Part shown: positions 1 to 10,585 of the stretch, one piece after another | How the letters are laid out: every line of letters starts with the position of its first letter | Position numbering within the stretch: the first letter of the stretch is position 1 | Assembly: GCA_027574665.1 (NCBI GenBank) | Contig: CM050656.1 | Coordinates: 6,633,001 to 6,697,000, forward strand | Reading direction: 5' to 3' | From: Rhynochetos jubatus | Taxonomy: Eukaryota; Chordata; Aves; Eurypygiformes; Rhynochetidae | DNA: 64,000 nt | The notes under the pieces: model-generated | Told to the model about the DNA's origin: nothing | The model's database searches: none | Seen by the model: only the letters and a program-made list of their open reading frames with translations | Position numbers and translations under genes: made by a program

Positions 1-646
1 CTTAACATATTCCTCGCAAGCACTAGCACATTGAATTCCATCACCTCTTTCCCCACATCTGCCTCAGGAAGAGAAGTTGTGGTCTGCTCTCCGTGCAAAC
101 TGCTGCTACAAATTGTATATACGGCGCACAAAATCGTACTGATATTTAACAATCCTACACATACATGTGGAGAAAGACCTTTATTTCTTATTTTGGTTCC
201 TGGTCACTAGTTCTTCTCCTGTTTGTTGTATTAGTACTGAGTGTTTGAAAAAGCCTCAGTGCTTTCTTTCACATCCCGTCTTGGCTTAAGATGCTAATAC
301 ACTCTTAGAGAGAAATATGCCATCTCCTGTCAGGGGGAGGCTGTATCTGCAAGATACAGCTAACTTGTTTTGTGTACTTTCTGAGTCAGTGGGTTTGTTG
401 CATAGAACTACCTGAAACTAACTGGCAGGCTAAGCCTCCTTACCTGCAGGTATAGTTCTGCACTAACACAGCTTCTGGGCCATCCTGGGGAGCTTCTAAG
501 TTTAAGTTTATGCAAACATGTTGTTAACCAGCCCAGATTCTGAAAGTGTTTCTCTGGGATTCTGAGGATATTTGTATTCTGGTACAGCTGTTGGTTATGT
601 AACCATTTCCTTTGAACATACCCGTGTAACAACTCTACAGAGATTT

Positions 647-662
647 TGTGTGTGTGTGTGTG
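647..662. repeat. (TG)8 microsatellite
   Basis: Eight uninterrupted TG units lie in the TUT4 intron, 35 bases upstream of the zinc-knuckle exon. They sit within the polypyrimidine-side region of the acceptor, so length variation could influence splicing. That effect is inferred. Confidence 0.9.
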
Positions 663-697
663 GTTTTGTGATATTGCTGATAAAAATTACTATTCAG

Positions 698-3600
698 GTT
701 GAAGAAAAAGGAGAATGAGAAAGATGATGAAAAAGAAGTGAAAGAAGATGATAGAGAAACAAGAGAGAAAAGGTGTTTCATCTGTGGGGATGTGGGTCAT
801 GTTAGAAGAGATTGTCCTGAATTCAAACAAACCCGACAGAGAAATAATAGCGTGCCAAGTAAGTTGGTTTATGTGTTGTTAGTATAACTTGAAAGTTGTG
901 AGATCCCTGCTCTCTAGGTTTCGATACAGACCCAGTAATTATCTTTAAAAACATTTCTGAAACTGATGTTTTCAGTCATTGGAAATACAGCTTTTAGTCT
1001 AAGTGTTGCTTTTGTTCAAGGGGAGTAATGCCTCATGAAGTACAGTCTTTGCATGAGTGGTAAAAATGTACTGAGCAGGAAGTGCAGTGTGCTTCAGGGT
1101 ATGGCTTTACTTGTCTTCCACTCACAGTGGGTGCATTTAGGAGTAGTAAGAATAGTAATAATTGAATGCATTTCCTCTTCCAAATGTTTCTCAAATGTTA
1201 GCTAACCCTCCATCATCTCTGAGAGGTAAGCAAATGTATTTTCACCAAAAATCAGTGGTCTTAAAGTAGCACTTCCAGAAGCATACAGATGCATTAGGAA
1301 GCTAGATCCAGCCTTCAAATTACTGTTAGTAATTAGAGACAGACAAGTCTAATTGCAAACCCATTCAAATTAGGCCCTTAGGTGCCTGTGGTACTTGAAA
1401 AAAGTAGGCAAAGCAATCATAAATGAACTTTAGAGAGAACCTTGCTGCTTTTCTGTATTCTGATATCGCTTACTCTTTTTCCTTTCCTTGCCCAAAAGTC
1501 TTTGCTGTTGCAGAAAACCCCCCTGCATACAGCAGTAGCATGGAAACCTGTATAAAGTAGTGTTCCCACCTGTTAGCAAAGTAAGCTTTGTTCCTGCTAG
1601 AATTTGTATTACTTAGATTTTGGGATTAGCTGCTGTACTCATTAATGTTGGGGGTTGCCAGTGGAGGGGAAGCTTTCTGCTTAGAGGAGACTTGAAAGTG
1701 ATTTGTCTACTCTGTGTCTCATGAGAATTAAGGTGTCGCAGAGAGCTCTCAGTTGTGTTCATTATTCCATCATCCGTACCCCTGTGGTTTTTATTAACAC
1801 CTTTGTTCCTTGATCAGGCACCCAGTTGGTCCGAAGCATGGTAAACTCCCAGCTAGTGGCTGTGAGCCAGCAGCAAGTGGAACGACCCTTGCGCACTAGG
1901 CAGTCGTCAGAATGTGTAAGTTCCAATTAGCTGTAGTATTGAAGTAAGCTGTAGCAAACCACTGATCCCGGGCCATGCTAGAACAGGTTTGCACCTTTTT
2001 TTCCTCAACGTATTCTGGACTCTGTAATGACAACATTGCTGTCCGCCAGGTAATGAAACTTTGATTTACAGTGCTCCATTGGGGAGCATTTATGGTCTGT
2101 CACTGTGGAAACTACATGGTCAAATCGCATATACGGTAGCCTGCAGTTCTGACAGGCCAGCCTCACTATCTTTGAGATTTAAGCTAGGATGCCCTTTGAA
2201 GTCTTGTGTTTAGTTATTCTGGCAGTGTTGTGGAGTTACTAAGGGAAGCAAAGTGTAGCTCATCATTAACATGCTGGAGATGTAGCTTTGTGACTGTCAT
2301 GATTCTGTGTGGTTTAAGAGGACTGTGACGAACAGGGATGAACTTCCATTCAGATGTGATACATGGGGAAAAAGTCTGCCAGAGCACACTAGAAGCACAC
2401 ACAGAACAACAGGGAAAGTTTTGGTAGTTTTCTCTTAGAATTTCTTCAAGTATCTACAGACCTAAATAAAATATGTTTAACCTGCTTATAAGTGCAGATG
2501 GATAGCAGGGGGTATTTGAGCAAATACAGCCGTTGGCATTTAATGTTTTTGGAGTACAGAATGTGGCAGAAATTAATTTTAAGCTTTTAGTCTGAGAAAC
2601 ATGCCTGCTGATAAAGCTGGCAAGTAAGCAAACATGGTAGGTGGGGCTGCTGATCACTAATGCTCTTTGTTCAGTTTACTGCTTTAGGTACAGAGTATTT
2701 CCTAACTGATCAGCAAGCATTTATTGGACTGTTTGCTCCAGTAACAGAGACTTGATGATAACATTTTTACTGTGATAATATGCTGTTAAGAAGGGACTGG
2801 TATAGCCCTAATCTGAGTGAAGGGCTGAACTGCCACCATGCTGTGACATGACACAGGAGTATCTTTTAAGGAGCCTTGTATATCTGCTTCGAAAACAGAA
2901 TCTGGACGTGTGGGTGCACACACAGTAGTTGGGCACATCACTCACACTGCAGCTACTGCATGTGCACAGTCTCGTGTCATCTGGATGTCGTAGACTCTGT
3001 GTGTCTGTGTTCAATTGTTGTCATTTGGCCAGGATTTCTTGGTGAATATGTGCTGGCCAGGGATTGTTTGAGGAAAATGGGAAGGGGGAATGTTAGTGGA
3101 GCAAGAGGGAGAAAAAAGGGAAAGCAGGGATGTGGTAGCAGACCAAGCTGGAGCTTAACATTTCTCCTCTCCTGCTGCTGGCAGGAGATGCTTGTGGTGG
3201 TTTAATGTTTGCAGGAAGGCTCTAGTCAGTGCATGTGCTCTATTTTTATAATATTTTAACTTTTGAACTAGTTGTTGTCTTTCAAATCCCAGGTTTTACC
3301 TTCTCTTTCTGGTTTAACAGAAAGGCATAGGAGGCACTCATACAGGAGCAGTTGGAATAGCAGCAGGGAGCAATCCCAGCATCTGGGCTTCAGCTTTTGC
3401 CCAGGCACTGACCTGCAGCATGCTGCTATAAAGAACTCTGAAAAGCTGGCATGGGGAAGTCCTGCAGACCTGTGGCTATTGAAGGGAAGTGACTGCCAGT
3501 TTAAACAGACAGGCGAGCAGTCCTGGCTAGTGACAGCCTGCAGAAACCTTTAACTGCAGATGTTTGACAGCAGCTGAGGTTGCTTGGAGTTTAGCTGTCT

Positions 3601-6600
3601 GCTGTGGTCTGTGGAGGGAGAAAGCAACTCCAGAGGAGACTGAGATCTAGATTCAGTAATCATCTCTGGCTTAGGTATGTGTCATTTGAATTTCTCTTTG
3701 GAGGCACCTATCTGATGCCGTTGTCTCTGTGCTTAAAACCAGATTGGGTTAATGCAGGCATCGGTAATAAATTTTGGCGGGTAAACTGGGGAACCCTTTT
3801 CCCAGCCACCTCAGTTCTTGAAGTGCTTCTCTGCTTAGTTATAGTACTAAACAGATGAAATAGGCTCCTGCCTGTTTCTGGTGAAAGGGAAAGCTTTGTA
3901 AGAGCTCTGCAAAGGTTGTAATAATCGCTATTTCTGTGTCTTCAGCTGTGGCCTAATATCAGGATATAGAGGTTAAAACTGGGTTTTTTGTTCTCAATTT
4001 CTTGTTTGACAGATGAGATGAAAATTAAAGAAATATTAGGAACTTACTTTGGAAATACTAAAAGTGTCAGTAGTAATAAGAACCACTCTATTTTAGCATT
4101 AAGGTGATTACAGCCCAGGATCTCATTAACTAAATAAGTAGGGTGGGGAGGACACTGGTTAAAAATCAGAAACAGATGTCTGAAGAGTCTAATGAAGAAC
4201 TTGGGACTAGTGTTACCTCAGAATTATGTTTCTGATGGTGGGATGTGCCACATTTTCACCATCAGGTAATTTGGCCTGTTAATCAGTGTCAGTTGAACTG
4301 CACTTATTTAAACCAGCAGGAACTTGGGTGCAGTATTTGGGGTGTTACTGGGGAGTGTTTTGCCTTTTTTAAAAAGTGTAATAAAATGTGGGTGCTTATT
4401 AAAGAAAACCACCATGAAATAGCTAATGAACTAATCAGAAATATGTACTTTTTTTTTTCCCTCCAGTCTGATTCGCATCAGTCATCTTACTCTCCACAAC
4501 CTCAGCAATTTACACAGAATTCCTCTCAGCCAGCCTCCATTAACCAGACTCAGCCACAACCAATATCCCAGTCTAAGCACGTTCCGCAACCACAGCAGGG
4601 TGCGCAGCCACCCCATCAGGTCCAGCTGCCTTTGTTTAACTTTCCCCAATCTCCCCCAGGTCAGTATTCCACCTTGCATAACCTGGGACTACTTCAGATG
4701 CACCATCACCACCAAATTCAGCTTCCCAACACTTCTTGGCCTATTCACGGCCCCGTTATTCACTCTGCACCGGGTAACCCTCCTCATTCTACAAATGTTC
4801 CATTTTCTATGAGATCTGGCAGCAGCAGCACCACAAATAACCAGAGCAGTGTAAGCTTGAATGATCCCAGTATCATCTTTGCACAGCCTGCTGCCAGGCC
4901 CATGGGAATCCCCAGCACTTCTCATGAGGGACACTGGCACAATCCCGTGACTCCAAACTCACTGGTGAACAATGGCACTGTGGGGAATTCAGGTAACTCT
5001 TCTCTGTTGTATCAAACCTCTCGCACTTTGTGTACAAATGTGAAGTGTTACAGAAACAGCTAACTATTCCAGCTTGTTTCATATTTAAAAATACCATGCT
5101 TAAGAAACAAAGTCATTACCTTTGCTGTCTTAATGTTTTCATAGGAAAAAAATTAGGCAAGTTGGATTGTTGTAACTTCCAGGCATTGGTCCTGTCTGCC
5201 TTTAACGGCCGTGCAACACATGAGAAATCATGCATTCAACTGAGAAGCATTCCAGTAATCGTTTCAGTCTAGAGCACGTTTCTGTGAAGAAATAGTTTCC
5301 ATGCATGTTGTTACCTAGTTTATTAGGTGAATGCCGAGACTGCAGCTACGAACGTGGAGACTGGCAGAATTAGGGTTGTGCAGGTTGAATATTGCCTCCT
5401 TGTGTTTAGTGCAATATTACATGATCCTATAAATTCTTTTTTCCTGTAATTTATCCTGCCACATTTAACTTCCATAATCTCGACCTCTTTTCCTGAAAAT
5501 ATTTCATACAGATTTTCTCTGCGACAAGTGGGCAACAACCTTTTGCCTCATACCAAAGCCGAGTACATTCGTGTGTTCGAGGCTGAGAAAACAGGTATAT
5601 GGGAATTAAAGCCCATACAGTTTTCTGTGCAACATGAAAGGTGGCAGCCCCCAAATTTTAACTGTGACCTTTTAAATCATGCTAGTGGTCTTTTGATTTA
5701 TTCTGAGTGGGTAACTGCTCTTCTGTTTAAAAAAATACCCATCATACAATATACTAATGCAGTAGTTCATTCCAAGGTGGGAATTCTGAATCTCATGCAC
5801 GGCCTTGCTCTGCCCTAGTAAGGTGTTTGACAGCAGCAGTAGGTTTTCAGCTGAGCCAAGTGTTGGATGAGGTGTAATTCACCAGTGAGTTTCAGGTATT
5901 TGTTGAGATGCTGGAGCTGTGTGGCTTTCTATTCAGAGCTTTGTGGGGAATACATTTTAGAGGATACAGAAACTGCTACCTGTGTGCTTTCTGTGCTTTC
6001 AAGTGTTCTTTGTCCCTACCACTCCATTTCTGATCTTAATTCTCTGTCCAGGCTCATCTGTCCCCTCCTCCATGTCCACCCCAGTTCTGACTTTCTCAAA
6101 CAGCTCCTTCCAATCAAAGTTGTCTTACCCAAGTGGCCGCCTTCTTTCAGACAAGCTCCCCAGATCCTAGTTTCTGCTCCATGCTCCCTTAACGAGTCCT
6201 GTTGCTCATCATGCAGTCAGTCTCTCCCTGTCTCTTCTTCCTTTTGCCCGCTTTCAGTTTGTTTGCTGCCACTCTCATCGTGCCTGCGCAGGTATCCCAG
6301 TTTTCTTGTGCTGTCAGTCACAGTACTTTTTTTCCCCTTTCCTTAACTTGCATCTACTTCCGATCTCATCACACTTTTTCCTAGTTCCCAGTCCTGGTAT
6401 TTTTCCTCTTCTGTATTTTAACCAGTTTTGTTTCCTTTTCGGCTTTGATGGCAGTGAGGTGGGTCACTGGGTAGGCACGCAGCGGAGATGAGCGCTCTGC
6501 TCTCTGTTTGAAGCCTGCTTTACTTGCTCAGCACGATTTGTGAACACTAAGTTCGTGGAAACTTTGTCTTGGCTCACATAACCTTGAGCTGGAAGGAGAG

Positions 6601-8792
6601 ACCTTACTTTCTTTTTGGCTGACAAATGATCACAAGTAGGATCATTAGAGGTTTCAGACAGACAACTTTTCTTCATGCTTACTCCTCATGTCTTACTGTG
6701 TGAAAGCTGATGTTCTTTTTAAATGTGCCGCTTCCTTTTATTTAATGAAAGTCTGTCTGCAAGGTTTTTTATGATGAACCTGCAGGGGAACTTGATATAC
6801 TGGAAGGATAGTTACTTCAATTTACTTATTTGTAAAGGTACATTGATCAAGATTTTAAATTAGCAGGCATTGCTGCATCTTAACAGAATTGGGAGCTACG
6901 AATGAAAAGAGCAGAGGTAGCAATACAGCATTTAGCATCAACTGTTGTGTGTCCTGCCTCCTTGGATGCTTGATTTCTCATCCATAATGCTGCAGTAATA
7001 CTGGATTTGTAAATGGAATAGCTGACAATTTGTGTGCTCATTTCACGAGTTTTTACTTCATCTCTAAAAATCAGTTTTAAGTTGGTCCTATGATCTGTGT
7101 ATCGAGTTTCTTAAGCATACAGGTCCTAGTGGAATTCCAGTGTACATCTGAGAATTACTTCTTGCCACAGGGTAATAGCTTTCACGTCACAGCTGTGTCA
7201 GTGATAGTGCATATCTGTGTGGGATTGGGTATTAGTCATATTGCTCAGACCTTGTATTTTTCATGGTGAGATTGACATAGGAATAGTAAAATTGTAGGTC
7301 TTGATTTTAATACTGATTCATCCTGTCTTCCTCCCGAATAAATTCTATTATAGTGAATAATGAAGTAATTTAGGTGATAATTTTTATTGCTGTATATTTA
7401 AAAAAGAAGAGTAGCACATCAGACTAATCGCATTAAGTCCCCTGCAAAATGTTATTTAAGATGTAAATTGTTTTTGTGACTTACTGTTTAATTATTTCAA
7501 CTTGCAATGTGCTTTTCCCTTTCAATTGAAAAATAGATCAGGGTTTCCAAGGACAGTTTGGTAAAATGAACCCTCCTTCTGTCCCTTGGGACCATGGGAC
7601 CCCTACCCATTTTCCTCTCCTCCGAGGAGCGTGGCCTTACAATATGCCTCAGAACTACATGCAGCAGGGAAATGCCAGCTACCCACCGAACAAACCTTTC
7701 TACCCTCAAGGTACTAGCACTAGTATATGAATCAACAGCTCATGCAACATGTCTCTTTACTGTCTCAAGGGCTTTAAAAGCCAAGGAACCAGGTTTCACT
7801 TGTTAGGCTCCCTGGAACCATAATGAATCCAAGAGTCAAATCAATGCTTCGGCTTCCTGTATGGATGGATGAAAATGTTTGTGGGAGGGAAGGGGTTAAA
7901 TCAAATGCTGAAATCTGAGCCAATTGGCAGTGTGTTGCACTCTAGCCTCAGTTTCCTTCACTGCTGCTGTCTTACTGCAGAGCCAGCTCTGCTTCAGTAG
8001 AGGTTAAGGTGATTTGCCCATGAGTGTGTTAAGAATGTGAAGAAACTTTTGTCCTAATGCATTTTATTTGGCTTTTGTACCTTGCCTTGTGGAATGACGT
8101 ACGGAGCTAAACACCTGCAAGACCATAGAATAATTCAGGTTGGAAGGGGCCTGTCTAGTCCAACCCGTCTGCAGGCAAAGCAGCACGAACTTCAAAGTTA
8201 AATCGGGTTCAGTTATTCAGGGTGCTTTGAAGGGCTGACTTCATCTGGCAGGATTAGGAAAGGCCATAGGAAAAAACCCTTTGGCTCCACTAAGAGAGAA
8301 TCTATGCCCCAGTTTTACTTGGAGGCTTTGCAATTACCGTGTTGCTGGGTCACCTAATCTAAAATGAGAAATACCGGCACCAAATCCTTCTTTTTAGAAT
8401 CTCATATATTGGCTGTAGCGATGTGTTCTAGTGAGACCCATATTGAAATATCCTGAAATTACTGTAGTTATTTAATAAAAGTAATGCAACAAACTGATGT
8501 ATTGATGATTCTGAGGGAATTTTGGGGATAGGACCGAAGTCACGCTACATTGCCCCATTAAATGGGTTAGTCGTGCAGACAGCATTTGTGTCAGTCTAGT
8601 AAATGGCTTTATTTCTAAGTAAGGTTTATGCATTGACTATAGCCAAGCACTGTTAAATATATTTAATTTGCTGAAGTAACTGTAATCCATTTCCTTTCAG
8701 CTGGTCCACTGATGCAGAGTAACCAGCGGTTCTCGCTTCTGTCTCAAGGACACCCACACTTGAATCTGAATTACATTCAACAGAAAAAGTGA
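698..8792 (+). CDS. TUT4: TUT4 (ZCCHC11) terminal uridylyltransferase, C-terminal five coding exons (5' partial)
   Basis: Coding exons are 698-858, 1818-1915, 4467-4992, 7537-7710 and 8701-8792. All have GT-AG junctions, and phase is kept through 349 codons to the TGA at 8790-8792. TUT4 adds uridines to RNA 3' ends in the cytoplasm, including pre-let-7 with LIN28 and mRNAs with short poly(A) tails. The nucleotidyltransferase domains lie upstream of the window. What is visible is a K/E-rich stretch, a CCHC zinc knuckle, then a low-complexity Q/P/S-rich tail with a run of four histidines near 4702. Short blocks such as SWPIHGPVIHSAPG, DPSIIFAQPAARP and PNKPFY match the human TUT4 C-terminus as I recall it. 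The TUT7 paralog is less likely because of these blocks and the PRPF38A/ORC1 neighbourhood. The final 30 residues differ from the human canonical ending I remember. Bases 1-697 are intron, with nothing recognised except a TG run. Confidence 0.93.
774..815 (+). other. TUT4: CCHC zinc knuckle of TUT4
   Basis: The codons read CFICGDVGHVRRDC, a C-x2-C-x4-H-x4-C zinc knuckle with all four ligands present. In TUT4 this is the last CCHC finger, which helps hold RNA substrate. It follows a K/E/D-rich segment and lies entirely within exon 698-858. Confidence 0.95.
8124..8192 (-). mobile_element. CR1 LINE 3'-end remnant
   Basis: The segment beginning CATAGAATAATTCAGG and continuing through TTGGAAGGGGCCTG and AGTCCAACC matches the reverse complement of the avian CR1 3' end as I recall it. 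It is a short, decayed fragment in the last TUT4 intron, inserted antisense to the gene. No coding capacity remains. Confidence 0.8.
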
Positions 8793-8916
8793 AATTTAAT
8801 GGGATTGGTGGGTGGGTGGGGGGAGGGGAGAAGAAAAATTCAGGTTCTGATTTAAAATCTTAATGCAACATGTTTAGATACAAGATTATTTAAGACTGTT
8901 TTTAAACTGTATCATT

Positions 8917-8924
8917 TGTACATA
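8917..8924 (+). promoter_or_regulatory. Pumilio response element in TUT4 3'UTR
   Basis: TGTACATA matches the UGUANAUA consensus for PUM1/PUM2 binding exactly. It is about 125 bases past the stop codon on the transcribed strand, where such elements reduce mRNA stability and translation. Binding is inferred from the motif only. Confidence 0.5.
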
Positions 8925-9220
8925 GATATGAACTATAGTTTTTACTGGTATCACAAAACTGAGTGATACAAATTTCATCTATTTTATTACCCTATTTTTA
9001 AGGGGAATTGTGTTTTGTTTTATCTTGATAAACTGTAAAGAGAGAGAATTTTTAAAATTAAGTTCTTTATTTTCTATTAGCTGTATTCATACTTTGGTTG
9101 CTTCAGACTTTATATATATTGTTCTAAAAAATAAAATTAGAAGGGGATTTCATGTGTTTAAAAATTTGTCACTTCTATTCTTTACAGAACTATGTAGTGC
9201 CAAAAAACTTTTTAAAAGAA

Positions 9221-9226
9221 AATAAA
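9221..9226 (+). terminator. TUT4: TUT4 polyadenylation signal
   Basis: AATAAA lies about 430 bases after the stop. It is followed within 30 bases by a T-rich stretch (about 9241-9263), a plausible downstream element. An earlier AATAAA near 9131 is an alternative. Confidence 0.75.
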
Positions 9227-9245
9227 ACTGAAAGGACGTAAGACT

Positions 9246-10294
9246 TTTTCCTCTTCCCTCTTTGTATGCATGCTTGCATTTACCTGTAACTAGGAAACCG
9301 GAGAGGTAAAACCAGCTTTAATTTAGATATCTCCAAGAAGAGATGAAAGATAAGCAGCTTGAAGGCGGTATACAGTCAGTGTACCTGGTTTCCACCATGC
9401 TGAGGTCACTGCATGTGCTGCTTACAGCCAGTGACTTTCTTGTAAAGTACTTGAGGGAAGAATTCACCTGCTTTTCTGTTCATAAACTTTGCAAAGTGGC
9501 ATGCAGATACTCTAAAATTACCTCACAGTAGCCTGATTTTTCTAAAAAGGACCTGCCATAAATTCACTTGGCATTCTACTTTTTGTCTTGTCAACGTTCA
9601 TTGGGCAACGTGTGGAACTAAATGCAGTGTTCAGGAGAGAAATGTCAGTCCCTGCTCCTGGAGCAAGACTGTGACTAGAGATGGTACACAAAGGGCTTAA
9701 CACAACCCCTTTCCTGTGATACGTAACCAGATGTACTAAGATTAGAACTGTAACTTGAGTAAGAGCTCAAGCATTCTTAATTTGAAAAGCAGGGCTTCAC
9801 CAGGTGCTAACTTCATTCAGAGGAAGTAAAGCTGAACACAACTGTGTCAACACTGTTCCTAGTCACAGGTGGGCCACAAACCATGCTTAATTAAACCAAG
9901 TTTAATTCTTTTCAGGCAAGAAGCTCTTCAGTATATTTAGAGACAGCAAGTGGTGCTTTGTACTACTTGAACCTTCTAAACTGTCTGGTAGTAGCATCAG
10001 AAGCAGCGTATCATCAGACTCGAGGATGATGTTTACAAAGGAGCCAGGAACGGCTGAGTTTAAGTTAGCTCTTCCTTTCAGTAAACACTCTGGATTATGA
10101 CTATCTTTGTTCCTTTCCCGTACTGGAGCAGGCGGGTACGTCTTCAGAGTTTGTAACTTGGACACAGTCTCAGTTTGGCAGTGAATGCAGGGGCTGTTTG
10201 TCAAAACAACGCCTTGATTTGAGAATGAAGCCAGCTTCAACTAGAAGCCTAAACAAAGTGTTAGGAAAGAAACAGCAAGAAGCCTTTAAAGACA
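9246..10294. other. Intergenic region between the convergent TUT4 and PRPF38A genes
   Basis: About 1 kb lies between the two inferred cleavage sites. I see no exon with splice signals, no repeat and no RNA gene. It contains a 112-codon minus-strand frame (9902-10240) with no recognised similarity, which could lie in a longer PRPF38A 3'UTR if a distal poly(A) site is used. Confidence 0.6.
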
Positions 10295-10308
10295 CACACC
10301 CCTTTTTT

Positions 10309-10314
10309 TTTATT
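10309..10314 (-). terminator. PRPF38A: PRPF38A polyadenylation signal
   Basis: On the minus strand this reads AATAAA, 272 bases past the PRPF38A stop. It is followed at once by an A run and then GGGGTGTGTGTC, a GU-rich downstream element. The pairing makes this the likely main cleavage site, near 10295. Confidence 0.7.
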
Positions 10315-10585
10315 GCTCTTCACTAGTTTTTACAGGCCTTGAGAAAACACAACTTAAAAACAATCCTCAGATTCTAGCACAAGGATGAGTAACTACATAA
10401 AAAGTAACCTTAGCTTACTTTTAATTAAAAAAAAAAAAACCCCAAACAAGCAAGACTTGTACAAGAGGAGAAGGGTTACAGAGAAGGACTGCTAGAGCAG
10501 CCAGTACACATCCAGCTGTCCCGTAAAGTAGGACAGTATTAGACTGCAGTTCAGGGTCTTTAAACCGTGTGCTGGATTTGGTTCG

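Larger units (their letters stand above)
8793..9245 (+). other. TUT4: TUT4 3' untranslated region
   Basis: The AT-rich stretch from the TUT4 stop to the region just past the AATAAA at 9221-9226 is the predicted 3'UTR. It opens with a G-rich run (about 8806-8828) and carries a Pumilio-type element at 8917-8924. A second AATAAA-like run near 9130 could give a shorter form. The exact cleavage site is inferred. Confidence 0.75.

Noticed and set aside
300..360. Possible extra TUT4 exon after CTCCTGTCAG near 335
   Set aside because: The frame after the AG does not match the TUT4 protein as I recall it, and no suitable donor follows.
5867..6346. 159-codon plus-strand frame in a TUT4 intron
   Set aside because: It falls in a long pyrimidine-rich stretch that yields L/S/P/C-rich translation; no flanking splice sites in a phase compatible with TUT4.
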